Assembly: GCA_964398945.1 (NCBI GenBank)
Contig: CAYNOT010000019.1
Span: 39,453-103,452, forward strand
Length of the DNA: 64,000 bases
Origin: JBGTGG01 sp964398945
GTDB taxonomy: Bacteria; Bacteroidota; Bacteroidia; Cytophagales; Cyclobacteriaceae
Direction of reading: 5' to 3'
How positions within the stretch are numbered: the first letter of the stretch is position 1; each line of letters opens with the position of its first letter. Of this stretch, positions 17,747-25,673 are shown piece after piece. The notes beneath the pieces were generated by a model. That model had not been told where the DNA came from, ran no database searches, and was given only the letters and a program-made list of their open reading frames with translations. A program made the translations under genes and the position numbers.

Positions 17747-18499
17747 TCAATTCTTTAAAAATAATGAGGGTGGATACTTTACCCTGGTCAGGAACAACCC
17801 GGATGGTGAAACATTTTCCCCTGCTCGTTTTCTGTCTTTGCTTTTTATAACCTGTTTGAAATCTGCTAGTGATATTTTACCTGACCCAACTTCCAACAAT
17901 GTGCCGACCGTGGCGCGCACCATGCCCCGCAAAAACCGGTTGGCCTCAACCTGAAAAATCAATACATCCCCTCGCTCAACCCAATGCGCTGTTTTTATTG
18001 TACAAAGAAAGTTATTTACATCCGTTTTCACTTTACTAAAACACTGAAAATCGTGCGCACCGAGTAATAACGCAGCGGCCTTGTTTAGGGTTTGAATATT
18101 TACAGGCTTATAATAGTGCAAGGAATAGCCTTCTAAAAAGGGGTTCTTCTTTCGGGTAATACGATATTCGTATGCCCGGCTAATAGCTGAATAGCGGGCA
18201 TGTGCTTCCGGTTTTACAGGCACTATCCGATTTATGGCAATTGCCCGTGGAAGAAAATTGTTCAACTTAAACAGCAATACATCCTTATCGAAAGGTTTTT
18301 CAATATCAGCATGGAAAAATTGCTGGGCACAATGAACCCCGGTGTCGGTACGGCCACTGCCAACAATTTGAACAGGTGTATTCAATAAGGTACTAAGCGA
18401 TTCTTCTACAATTTGTTGCACGCCAATGGCATTCTTCTGGCTTTGCCAGCCGTGATAGCTTCGTCCATCGTATTGTATTTCAAAAAAAAAGCGTGGCAT
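17747..18499 (-). CDS. truA: tRNA pseudouridine synthase A
   Basis: Modifies uridines 38-40 in the anticodon arm of many tRNAs. The catalytic Asp52 is seen in the conserved SGRTDTGVHC block (48-57); RFFFEIQYDGRSYHGWQ at the N-terminus and FLRGMVRATVGTLLEVGSGK near residue 205 are further family blocks. The start at 18499 (MPRFFFEIQ) is preferred over the upstream in-frame ATG at 18526 because family members begin there and it yields the usual length of about 250 residues. The exporter gene follows after 9 bp, probably in the same transcript. Confidence 0.95.
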   Translation of the reverse strand: MPRFFFEIQYDGRSYHGWQSQKNAIGVQQIVEESLSTLLNTPVQIVGSGRTDTGVHCAQQFFHADIEKPFDKDVLLFKLNNFLPRAIAINRIVPVKPEAHARYSAISRAYEYRITRKKNPFLEGYSLHYYKPVNIQTLNKAAALLLGAHDFQCFSKVKTDVNNFLCTIKTAHWVERGDVLIFQVEANRFLRGMVRATVGTLLEVGSGKISLADFKQVIKSKDRKRAGENVSPSGLFLTRVKYPPSLFLKN

Positions 18500-18641
18500 A
18501 CATGAATAACCAACCCCGATGACCACGGGAATCGAAGTGCAATAATCGACATTCTTTAATTAAATCGGATTGAAATCCTTGACTCTCTTTTCAGCCATTC
18601 CGCTTTATCGTAGTTTTACGGCAACGAAATTCAAAATCAGT

Positions 18642-19106
18642 ATGTGGCAGCGCGTTCAAACCATTTTTCTTTGTCTGGTTATTTTATGTTTGGTGGCTTC
18701 GATTTTTTTTCCAATCTGGACATTTGGGGAAGGGACAGCAATCGCACACAAACTTTTCCCGCTTCACTATTCAACCATTGAAGATGGTGAGATGAACACA
18801 CAGTACTTTCCGTATTCAATTACCGCAATCCTATCCATAGCCGCTGCTACGGTGGCATTCATCCAAATCGGAAAATATAAAAACCGGATGCTCCAGATGA
18901 AATTAGGTGCGCTCAACTCCCTTTTATTGGTAGGTGCCATCGGGTCATCGGTGTATTTGGCCAGCCAGTTGGTCAATCAATTTCAAGGCGGAAACTACGG
19001 CTTCGGGCTTTACCTGCCCGGGGTTGCTGTTATTTGTAACCTGATTGCCAACCGTTTTATCAGAAAAGACGAAAAACTGGTTCGGGATTCGGACCGGATA
19101 CGGTAG
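18642..19106 (+). CDS. DUF4293 family membrane protein
   Basis: A 154-residue protein with four predicted membrane helices (about residues 5-25, 50-68, 78-98, 108-130), starting MWQRVQTIFL, the common start of this Bacteroidota-restricted family. An in-frame ATG 72 bp upstream (18570) gives a non-homologous basic extension and is not used here. It is divergent from truA. Function unknown; a small inner-membrane role is all that can be said. Confidence 0.8.
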   Translation: MWQRVQTIFLCLVILCLVASIFFPIWTFGEGTAIAHKLFPLHYSTIEDGEMNTQYFPYSITAILSIAAATVAFIQIGKYKNRMLQMKLGALNSLLLVGAIGSSVYLASQLVNQFQGGNYGFGLYLPGVAVICNLIANRFIRKDEKLVRDSDRIR

Positions 19107-19135
19107 TTGTTACCTTTAGCATAAATATAGCTACC

Positions 19136-19528
19136 ATGAAAAAAATAAATTTAAAAAACTTCCTCTTCCTTTGCATCCTTCTTGTTAGTTGTTCAGACGA
19201 TGATTCATTGAATTCTGAAACAACTCTTTTAGTAGACTTTCAATGGTGGAATTCTGAGATAATCGGGAGTTCTCCTTCCGGTTATTCCGTTGTATCCCCA
19301 ATCCTTTTCAAAAGAGATAATAATGTTTACTTAGGAAGCACTCAAGCAGAATGGAGTTTTATCGAAAATGGTCGTTCGATAAAATTTGTATATCCTGGAG
19401 CAAACTATTCTGATAAATGGGAGATTGTGAATTTAACAGAAAACGAACTTAGGTATAAGCATTATAGTAAAACAGGTGACTTTTTGGTAGAACTTAAATA
19501 TACTAAGTGCGAAACTCCACCTTGTTAA
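19136..19528 (+). CDS. Hypothetical lipoprotein
   Basis: A 130-residue predicted lipoprotein with a short basic N-terminus, hydrophobic core and lipobox LVSC (Cys19), followed by an Asp-rich SDDD stretch that in Bacteroidota often marks surface or outer-membrane sorting. The mature part is beta-rich and ends with a CETPPC pair that could form a disulfide. It resembles small lipocalin-like Bacteroidota lipoproteins in layout, but no family was recognised. It is more AT-rich than its neighbours. Confidence 0.65.
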   Translation: MKKINLKNFLFLCILLVSCSDDDSLNSETTLLVDFQWWNSEIIGSSPSGYSVVSPILFKRDNNVYLGSTQAEWSFIENGRSIKFVYPGANYSDKWEIVNLTENELRYKHYSKTGDFLVELKYTKCETPPC

Positions 19529-19673
19529 GATACTTTGTAGCTCCTGTCATCCTGTCACCATTTTTCTTTTTGGAATAGCTTTTGGGCTTTAGGCTTCCCG
19601 ATAAAATTTATTGATTAAACGGGCCTGAACTTTACCAAACCGGTAGAATTCAGCCATCCTGACATTAACTAAA

Positions 19674-21581
19674 ATGACAACAAATACCATGGAAGAAAAA
19701 GGAACGATTTCCATCCACACCGAAAACATTTTCCCCATCATCAAAAAATTCCTCTACTCCGATCATGAGATTTTTTTGCGGGAGCTTGTTTCCAACGCGG
19801 TTGACGCAACCCAAAAACTAAAGAAACTTGCCAGCCTGGGCGAAGTGAAAGAAGATATTGGCGATACCCAAATTGAAGTTTCCTTCGACAAGAAAAGGAA
19901 GACCATCACCGTGAGTGACAAAGGACTTGGAATGACAGGCGAGGAGGTCAAGAAATACATCAACCAAATTGCCTTCTCCGGTGCTGCGGAATTTGTGGAA
20001 AAATTCAAAGACAAAGGAGACGCAAAAGACATCATCGGAAAATTTGGCCTTGGATTTTACTCTTCCTTTATGGTGGCCGACCGTGTAACTATAATTTCGC
20101 GCTCGTTCACAGCTGCCGAAGATGAAGCTGCGCAATGGGATTGCGATGGAAGCACGGAATTCGAATTGAAGCCCACAAAAAAAGCTACCCGTGGAACGGA
20201 TGTGATCCTTCACGTCAACAAAGAATCCGAAGAATTCCTGGATGAGTTCAGATTAAAAGGGATCCTTGAAAAATATTGTAAGTTCTTACCAGTTGAAATC
20301 AAATTTGGAACAACAGAAAAGCAGGAACCGGATGGCGAGGACAAAGATGGAAAACCAAAAACGAAAAGTGTCTCCGTTGATCGCATTATCAACAACACTT
20401 CCCCGCTCTGGACAAAATCCCCCAAGGATTTAAAAGACGAAGATTACTTAAGTTTTTATAAAGAACTTTATCCGTTCTCGGAAGATCCGTTGTTTTGGAT
20501 CCATCTGAATGTCGATTATCCGTTCAACCTTACCGGGATACTGTATTTCCCGAAAGTGAAGAACGATTTCGAAATCCAGAAAAACAAAATCCAACTCTAC
20601 TCGCGCCAGGTGTTCATTACCGATGAGGTAAAAGATGTAGTCCCGGATTTCCTGATGTTGCTTCATGGTGTTTTGGACTCACCGGATATTCCGTTGAATG
20701 TTTCGCGTAGCTACTTGCAATCAGATTCGAATGTGAAGAAAATCAATCAGCACATCACGAAGAAAGTTGCCGACAAGCTTCAGGAGTTGTTCAAAAAGGA
20801 AAGGCCATCATTCGAAGCGAAGTGGGATGACATCGGGTTGTTTGTGAAGTACGGTATCATCAGCGATGAAAAATTCTATGACAAAGCCAAAGACTTTACG
20901 CTTTTCAAAAACACAGAAGGAAAGTACTTCACTTTTGAGGAGTACAATGAAAAAGTAAAAGTCAACCAGACCGACAAGGACAAGAACGTTGTCTATTTAT
21001 ACACCAGTGATATCGGTAAACAAGACAGTTTCATCCAGGGCGCTAAGAATAAAGGGTACGATGTGCTTTTATTGGAAGGCATGTTGGACAACCACTTTAT
21101 CAATACACTCGAACAAAAACTTGAAAAGGTGCAGTTGAAACGTGTGGATAGTGAAACAATCGAAAAGCTTATCGACAAAGATGAGAAGCTGGAGAGTGTG
21201 CTTTCTACCGAGGAGCAAGAAACCGTAAAAGGAATTTTTGAAAAAGCGATCAACAACAAAAACATGACCGTAGCGGTGGAGTCACTTTCCCCGGACGATC
21301 TTCCAGTTGTGATCACGATGAGCGAATTCATGCGCAGGATGAAAGACATGGCCAAGACTGGCGGTAGCCCGTATGCATTTATGGGCAACATGCCGGAGAA
21401 CTACAATGTGGCCGTGAATGGCAACCACGGCATTATCCAAAAGATCGTGAAAGCGGAAACAGAAGAAGAAAAAAGCAAGTTGGCCAAGCAAGCTTTTGAC
21501 CTTGCTTTGCTTTCGCAGAATATGCTTACCGGAGCGGACTTAACGAATTTTATTAAGCGAAGCGTGGAGCTGGTTTCTTAA
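19674..21581 (+). CDS. htpG: Chaperone HtpG (Hsp90)
   Basis: A 635-residue ATP-dependent cytoplasmic chaperone. The GHKL ATPase domain is clear: ELVSNAVDATQK near residue 37, SDKGLGMTG near 80, and GKFGLGFYSSFMV near 120. The middle domain carries the PLFWIHLNVDYPFNLTG and VPDFLMLLHGVLDSPDIPLNVSRSYLQ blocks (the second split around residues 322-346), and the C-terminal dimerisation domain ends in NMLTGADLTNFIKRSVELV. The start at 19674 is the first ATG; the ATG at 19689 (MEEKGTISIHTENIFP) matches family starts equally well. The 3' end overlaps a degenerate sigma-factor frame on the other strand. Confidence 0.95.
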   Translation: MTTNTMEEKGTISIHTENIFPIIKKFLYSDHEIFLRELVSNAVDATQKLKKLASLGEVKEDIGDTQIEVSFDKKRKTITVSDKGLGMTGEEVKKYINQIAFSGAAEFVEKFKDKGDAKDIIGKFGLGFYSSFMVADRVTIISRSFTAAEDEAAQWDCDGSTEFELKPTKKATRGTDVILHVNKESEEFLDEFRLKGILEKYCKFLPVEIKFGTTEKQEPDGEDKDGKPKTKSVSVDRIINNTSPLWTKSPKDLKDEDYLSFYKELYPFSEDPLFWIHLNVDYPFNLTGILYFPKVKNDFEIQKNKIQLYSRQVFITDEVKDVVPDFLMLLHGVLDSPDIPLNVSRSYLQSDSNVKKINQHITKKVADKLQELFKKERPSFEAKWDDIGLFVKYGIISDEKFYDKAKDFTLFKNTEGKYFTFEEYNEKVKVNQTDKDKNVVYLYTSDIGKQDSFIQGAKNKGYDVLLLEGMLDNHFINTLEQKLEKVQLKRVDSETIEKLIDKDEKLESVLSTEEQETVKGIFEKAINNKNMTVAVESLSPDDLPVVITMSEFMRRMKDMAKTGGSPYAFMGNMPENYNVAVNGNHGIIQKIVKAETEEEKSKLAKQAFDLALLSQNMLTGADLTNFIKRSVELVS

Positions 21582-21584
21582 AGA

Positions 21585-21816
21585 AAGTTGATCTTGTATC
21601 GGCCTTATTCGCCTTTACATTTTTATATAGTGCCGCCACCGGTTCCTGAAATGCGTCCTTTGCTTCTTCTACGGTAACCTGGTGGTTGCGGATAGCCCAG
21701 CTCACAAACCCATCACGGTAAGCTTCATAAAGCTGGAACAGGATTTCGCTGCCAGCCTTAATAGCTTCAATGATCGCTGAGGTTTCGAGGTTCAAAATAT
21801 GTGTCCGGCTATTCAA
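21585..21816 (-). pseudogene. RNA polymerase sigma-70 (ECF-like) remnant
   Basis: The first 75 or so residues resemble the start of a Bacteroidota ECF sigma factor: AIKAGSEILFQLYEAYRDGF followed by VSWAIRNHQVTVEEAKDAFQ and VAALYKNVKANK, i.e. the beginning of region 2. The rest of region 2 and all of region 4 are missing; the frame then runs into sequence antisense to the htpG 3' end. A normal ECF sigma factor would be about 170-200 residues. It is read as a truncated relic. Confidence 0.6.
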
Positions 21817-21864
21817 AGGCTTAGTAGGTCAAGATTAATGAAGGCAACCAGAAAAATTCTCCCT

Positions 21865-22281
21865 TTACAGTGCGGGTACGATTACTTCTATTCCTGTAAT
21901 TTGTTGAAAATCGTTCCGGTTAAAAGTGACAACGCTAAGCACATCACTTATTAAAGCTATGGAAGCGATTTCGAAATCATGAATCTTAAGGCCTTTGGGC
22001 TGATACTTTTTTACGAGTTCGGATAATTTTTGATGGCTTAATACTGTTGGGTACAAAATGGTGCAGTACAATGCGAACTCGGTTATGTCATGGAGGGCTT
22101 CTTGCGGAGTCAGCAGCGGAGTTTCGCCTTTGGTAACTACCGCATAATACTCCGACAAATTTTTGGAAGTTGTATAAAACTGATCCTGCCCTTTAAAGAG
22201 TTTGACAGATGCTTCGTGAAAAACTGAAGACGTGTCTTTTGAATAAACAAGTACGTTGGTATCAATCAACAGTTTACTCAT
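21865..22281 (-). CDS. PIN-domain toxin, VapC-like
   Basis: A 138-residue PIN-domain protein, predicted ribonuclease toxin of a type II toxin-antitoxin pair. Acidic site residues are seen in LLIDTNVLVYS (Asp at residue 6), LSEYYAVV (Glu), KIHDFEIASIAL (Asp) and the C-terminal TFNRNDF (Asp). The start at 22281 (MSKLLIDTN) is chosen over the longer frame from 22305 because PIN proteins begin just before the first catalytic Asp. It overlaps the antitoxin gene by 8 bp, the usual coupling. The RNA target cannot be predicted. Confidence 0.85.
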   Translation of the reverse strand: MSKLLIDTNVLVYSKDTSSVFHEASVKLFKGQDQFYTTSKNLSEYYAVVTKGETPLLTPQEALHDITEFALYCTILYPTVLSHQKLSELVKKYQPKGLKIHDFEIASIALISDVLSVVTFNRNDFQQITGIEVIVPAL

Positions 22282-22456
22282 ACGCAGCATTACGAATATC
22301 GGCATGATCCAGCTTACCGTGGAAATCCCGGTCTGTCCATTTTTTATCTTCCTTTTTTTGGGTCAGCGTCAGGTTTTTTAACAACGTATAAACCGTTTCC
22401 AGCAAATTGTCCGGCAGCTTATCCACTTCCTTTTTCAATTCTTCTTTGGTAACCAT
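22274..22456 (-). CDS. Antitoxin of the VapBC-type pair
   Basis: A 60-residue protein: an N-terminal helix-rich segment (TKEELKKEVDKLPDNLLETVYTLLKNL) and a C-terminal tail rich in charged and aromatic residues that could wrap around the toxin. This resembles the small DUF2281-like antitoxins that accompany PIN toxins. No clear ribbon-helix-helix DNA-binding domain is visible, so autoregulation is less certain. It immediately precedes and overlaps the PIN gene. Confidence 0.75.
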   Translation of the reverse strand: MVTKEELKKEVDKLPDNLLETVYTLLKNLTLTQKKEDKKWTDRDFHGKLDHADIRNAAYE

Positions 22457-22972
22457 GAAGGCAATTTAAACATTTTTTAGTGAACAGGTACGGCTTACCG
22501 GAAGTTCAAAATATGACAACCACAACTAAAGAATCTGTCTAGTCAAGAATCACTACTTAGCTCTTGAGAAGCCAGTGAAGGAACTCGAAAAAGCAATTGG
22601 TGATTATAAATCTAAAATTGGTGACGTTCTGGGTTTTGAACCAATTGAAAATTCATTCGATAACAAAAAACAACATTTCACTTACTAAATGGTGATACGG
22701 CCACTTTTACTTTTAATCTCAGTGATAAGATTGAATCTGAATTTCGTGACAGTCGAGGTAATTTCTCTACTCGTTGGAAGAATTGATGTTTGCGGGCGGA
22801 TTTGGCTCATGTCAAAACAACACCTCTTATGTCTGGCGTCCAATGTTTTAAGTCTAATTCCAAATGCCGAACCCAGATAACAAGGATTTACAATCCTGGC
22901 CCGCAGTTCAAAAAATTTAATCTGAACTTCCTTATCTTTACAATTCTTAAAACCAAGTTCCGTTAAGAAAAT
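22457..22972. other. Gene-poor stretch with decayed coding sequence
   Basis: About 515 bp upstream of both the antitoxin gene and the MORN-repeat gene. It includes a decayed coding relic (22530-22786). The rest (22787-22972) shows no ORF of note; TATCTTTA at about 22935-22942 could be a -7 element for the MORN-repeat gene but lacks a good TTG partner. Confidence 0.5.
22530..22786 (+). pseudogene. Decayed ORF, unknown family
   Basis: Two abutting open segments in different frames look like one former gene. The first reads LALEKPVKELEKAIGDYKSK and continues to GFEPIENSFDNKKQ; the second continues with HLLNGDTATFTFNLSDKIES and ends in TRWKN before a stop at 22786. One small indel near 22675 would join them. 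There is no start codon and no family was recognised, so this is only a likely relic. Confidence 0.35.
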
Positions 22973-23782
22973 ATGCAGTTGAGGATTGTTTTTTTCTGTT
23001 TTGCTTTTCTGCCGATGCTGGCCGTTGCCCAGGACGAACCGATAGACGAACGCTTTTCTGTAGACACACCGGTGAGCCTCGATTTCAAAAGGGATGAAGA
23101 AGTCGTTGCCACGAAAAAGAAAAAGAAAGTCAAGAAAAAAGTATTTTATGGTGTTAAAACCCGAAAAGGCTTTACCCGAAAAGGGGTAGGCAATCGTGTT
23201 ACATACGAATTGTTCTACTATTTAAAAGTACCCGAAAACCCACAGACTTTTGCGCGCGATTTATACTGGTACGACTATACCCGCAGGGAAATCCGGAACA
23301 CAAAAACATTTGACCCCAAAAAAGGTGTCTTGTTGCACGGGCCGTACACCAAGAAGCAAAACGATGTGGTGTTGGAAACGGGTATCTTTTATAAAGGAAG
23401 CAAGCACGGCCGTTGGATGACCTACAACCGTGATAGTGTGCTCATCGATAAAAACCTTTACTATAAGGGCTGGCCTAAAGAATCTATTGTTTCATATTAT
23501 GATCCTGTTGAACGCAAACACATGAAAGAGATCACGCCAATTGAGTTTGGTGAAAAAGAAGGATACTATTATCGCTTTCATGAAAACGGAAAATTTGCTG
23601 TGACAGGTGAGTACCAATGGGACCAGAAAGTGGGCGATTGGATTGAATATTATCCGGATGGAAAAAGAAAACGGATCATCACCTATTCCAAAAAAGCCTT
23701 TGATGATGTGAAGCCCTACATTAAAACGGAGTGGAATGCCAAGGGCAAAGAAATTTACCGAAACAATAAGATGGCGAAATAA
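22973..23782 (+). CDS. Secreted MORN/YwqK-repeat protein
   Basis: A 269-residue protein with a signal peptide (MQLRIVFFCFAFLPMLAVAQ), a lysine-rich linker around residues 46-60 and several YwqK/MORN-type repeats: GPYTKKQNDVVLETGIFYKG near 122, KHGRWMTYNRDSVLIDKNLY near 143, EGYYYRFHENGKFAVTGEYQ near 196 and VGDWIEYYPDGKRKRIITYS near 222. YwqK was named as an antitoxin in Bacillus, but in Bacteroidota such proteins are mostly secreted proteins of unknown role. No toxin gene is adjacent in an antitoxin-like arrangement. Confidence 0.75.
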   Translation: MQLRIVFFCFAFLPMLAVAQDEPIDERFSVDTPVSLDFKRDEEVVATKKKKKVKKKVFYGVKTRKGFTRKGVGNRVTYELFYYLKVPENPQTFARDLYWYDYTRREIRNTKTFDPKKGVLLHGPYTKKQNDVVLETGIFYKGSKHGRWMTYNRDSVLIDKNLYYKGWPKESIVSYYDPVERKHMKEITPIEFGEKEGYYYRFHENGKFAVTGEYQWDQKVGDWIEYYPDGKRKRIITYSKKAFDDVKPYIKTEWNAKGKEIYRNNKMAK

Positions 23783-23905
23783 GAAATCAGCTTATTTCTA
23801 ATTTGAAAATCCCTGAAGGGCCTTGCCCTCACCCTACAGAACTTATAACTCCCTTTTGACTCAAATCATGCCCGCAGTATATCCCAATCATCATTACCGG
23901 AGTTT

Positions 23906-23965
23906 TACTGCCGTTTTTCAGGTTTTATACTTTTGAATCCCTAATTTTGTATTAAAGCGGCAGTA
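23906..23965 (+). promoter_or_regulatory. Dyad operator and promoter region of the hip module
   Basis: TACTGCCG (23906-23913) and CGGCAGTA (23958-23965) are perfect inverted arms 52 bp apart centre to centre; the match continues weakly inward (TTT/AAA). Between them lie two -7-like boxes, TACTTTTG (23928-23935) and TAATTTTG (23942-23949), neither with a perfect TTG partner. HipB proteins are autorepressors binding inverted half-sites around their promoter, so this is the natural operator candidate. Confidence 0.55.
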
Positions 23966-23987
23966 TATTGCCTTTTTAAATACCATT

Positions 23988-24191
23988 ATGGATTTAGAGA
24001 ACATTGGGAAAACTATTCGCGCCAGACGGAAAGAGCTGAAAACCTTACAGGATGACCTGGCGGAAATTGCCGGGATATCACCAAGGACTTTGCGGGATAT
24101 TGAAAAAGGAATTGCCAACCCAGAACTGGCAACCTTGCTGAAAATATGTAATGTATTGGGAATGGAAATAAAAGTGGATGTAATCAAATGA
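23988..24191 (+). CDS. HipB-like XRE-family regulator
   Basis: A 67-residue helix-turn-helix protein, almost only the DNA-binding domain: IGKTIRARRKELKTLQDDLA and EIAGISPRTLRDIEKGIANP, the latter the recognition helix turn. The first gene of a three-gene set, with the next start overlapping its stop by 4 bp (ATGA). The role is inferred as repressor, and possibly part of a complex with the kinase, as in hipBA and hipBST systems. The upstream dyad at 23906-23965 is its likely operator. Confidence 0.85.
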   Translation: MDLENIGKTIRARRKELKTLQDDLAEIAGISPRTLRDIEKGIANPELATLLKICNVLGMEIKVDVIK

Positions 24192-24514
24192 GTCGTAAGG
24201 CAGAAGTATATAACAACAGTATCCTGGCCGGGGTGTTGGAAAAAACAGATGAACAAGATTATTTGTTTAGCTATGATTTGAATTATTTAAATAATCCGGA
24301 TCAACCTGCCATTAGTTTATCGTTTCCAAAAACCCAAAGAGAGTACCGGTCTAAAACTTTGTTTCCTTTTTTCTTTGGGTTGTTATCTGAAGGTGTGAAC
24401 AAACAGACCCAGTGCAGGCTTCTGCGCATCGATGAAAATGACCACTTCACCTTGCTTTTGCGAACAGCCCATTCCGATACCATTGGTTCCATCATTGTAA
24501 AAGAAATAATATGA
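24188..24514 (+). CDS. HipS-like protein (HipA N-terminal subdomain alone)
   Basis: A 108-residue protein matching only the N-terminal subdomain of HipA: AEVYNNSILAGVLEKTDE, then YLFSYDLNYL, SLSFPKTQ, and the family block FPFFFGLLSEGVNKQTQ near residue 60, ending with HSDTIGSIIV. In canonical HipA this segment is fused to the kinase. In the E. coli O127 hipBST system a separate protein of this kind (HipS) is the antitoxin. Order and overlaps (4 bp on both sides) match that layout. The neutralising role is inferred from synteny. Confidence 0.82.
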   Translation: MSRKAEVYNNSILAGVLEKTDEQDYLFSYDLNYLNNPDQPAISLSFPKTQREYRSKTLFPFFFGLLSEGVNKQTQCRLLRIDENDHFTLLLRTAHSDTIGSIIVKEII

Positions 24515-25545
24515 AGTGCCAGGGATGTTTATTAGAAAAAGAATTGGCAATAACGGAAGTACTGGCAGGAAAAACCGTGGGCTTTTGCAAAAAATGTTTA
24601 AAAGAACTTTTTGACAATAAAAAGGTAAGTCCTGTTTTACCTTTTAACTCACCCGAAAATGAGGAATCTAATCTCTACACCGACCTCACTCAAAAAATGT
24701 CTATCTCTGGTGTGCAAGTGAAGTACTCTATGAAATTAGAGAAGGGCTCATTAGTGCTTACTGACAAAGGAGGCCAATATATTTTGAAACCCATTCCTTC
24801 CGGCCAATTCAAAAACCTGGACCAGGCACCGGCCAATGAGCATCTAACGATGCAGATGGCAAAGCAATTTTTCAAGATCAGTGTTCCGGCCAATGCATTT
24901 GTTTACTTTCGGGATGGAAGTGCTGCTTACCTGGTAAGACGTTTTGATGTGAAAGCCGATGCCCGTCCTGATTCTTTCGGGGTATCAAAGTTTCAGCAGG
25001 AAGACTTTGCCCAAATTGCACAGATCACCGAGGAAACACATGGCAAGAATTATAAGTACGATCTTTCTTATGAAGAGATCGGCAACCTGATTGCCAAACA
25101 CATTGTTACCCATCTGATAGAGAAAGAGAAATTCTTCCGTCTTGTATTGTTCAATTATATTTTCTCAAACGGGGATGCGCACGTTAAGAACTTTTCAGCA
25201 ATTAAAACTGCGACTGGTGATTATGTATTAACGCCCGCCTACGACCTTCTTTGCACCGCGATCCACACACCAGATGAAGCGGACATGGCACTTTCCCTTT
25301 TTAAAGAAGATTTCCCGGAAGCGTACAATGCTCACGGGTTTTATACCTACTATGACTTTCTATTGTTTGGAAAAAAGCTAAACATTAAAGAAAGCCGTGT
25401 TGTAAAAATCATCAATGAATTCAAAGCAGCTAATGGGGCTGTTTTTGAAATGATTGACCAATCTTTTTTACGGGATGATCTTAAGGAACTATACCAGGAT
25501 CTGTTGAACAATAAGAAGCAACGACTAAATATTGAGTGGAAGTAA
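24511..25545 (+). CDS. HipT/HipA-type serine/threonine kinase toxin
   Basis: A 344-residue HipA-fold kinase lacking the N-terminal subdomain. The Gly-rich loop MSISGVQVKYSMKL places a Ser-Ile-Ser at 64-66, the position at which HipT is described as autophosphorylated; catalytic Asp222 and Asn227 lie in NGDAHVKNFS and the metal-binding Asp245 in TPAYDLL. The first 35 residues carry CQGC and CKKC pairs (Cys3, 6, 26, 29), a possible zinc ribbon. By family knowledge, HipA phosphorylates glutamyl-tRNA synthetase and HipT tryptophanyl-tRNA synthetase; the target here is unknown. Regulated with hipB and hipS in one operon. Confidence 0.87.
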   Translation: MKCQGCLLEKELAITEVLAGKTVGFCKKCLKELFDNKKVSPVLPFNSPENEESNLYTDLTQKMSISGVQVKYSMKLEKGSLVLTDKGGQYILKPIPSGQFKNLDQAPANEHLTMQMAKQFFKISVPANAFVYFRDGSAAYLVRRFDVKADARPDSFGVSKFQQEDFAQIAQITEETHGKNYKYDLSYEEIGNLIAKHIVTHLIEKEKFFRLVLFNYIFSNGDAHVKNFSAIKTATGDYVLTPAYDLLCTAIHTPDEADMALSLFKEDFPEAYNAHGFYTYYDFLLFGKKLNIKESRVVKIINEFKAANGAVFEMIDQSFLRDDLKELYQDLLNNKKQRLNIEWK

Positions 25546-25625
25546 TGATGGGATGATATGATATGCGCCTGTTGGCAAAAAGTTGGGCGCATGGAAAACA
25601 TCCATTCCGGTTTGACCTTAAAAAA

Positions 25626-25654
25626 TTGCAGATATCTTTACTTCTTTATCTTTA
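25626..25654 (+). promoter_or_regulatory. Predicted tpiA promoter
   Basis: TTG (25626-25628) and TATCTTTA (25647-25654) are 18 bp apart and fit the Bacteroidota -33/-7 pattern with one mismatch (final A for G). The ATG is 20 bp further on. Confidence 0.4.
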
Positions 25655-25673
25655 CAAAAAAACAAAAATCAAT

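Noticed and set aside
22973..23782. MORN/YwqK-repeat protein as antitoxin of a third toxin-antitoxin pair
   Set aside because: It has a signal peptide and no adjacent toxin gene; the YwqK antitoxin label does not transfer.
25563..25673. 37-codon N-terminal extension of triosephosphate isomerase
   Set aside because: The family starts at MRKKIVAGNWKMN; the extension lies over the probable promoter.
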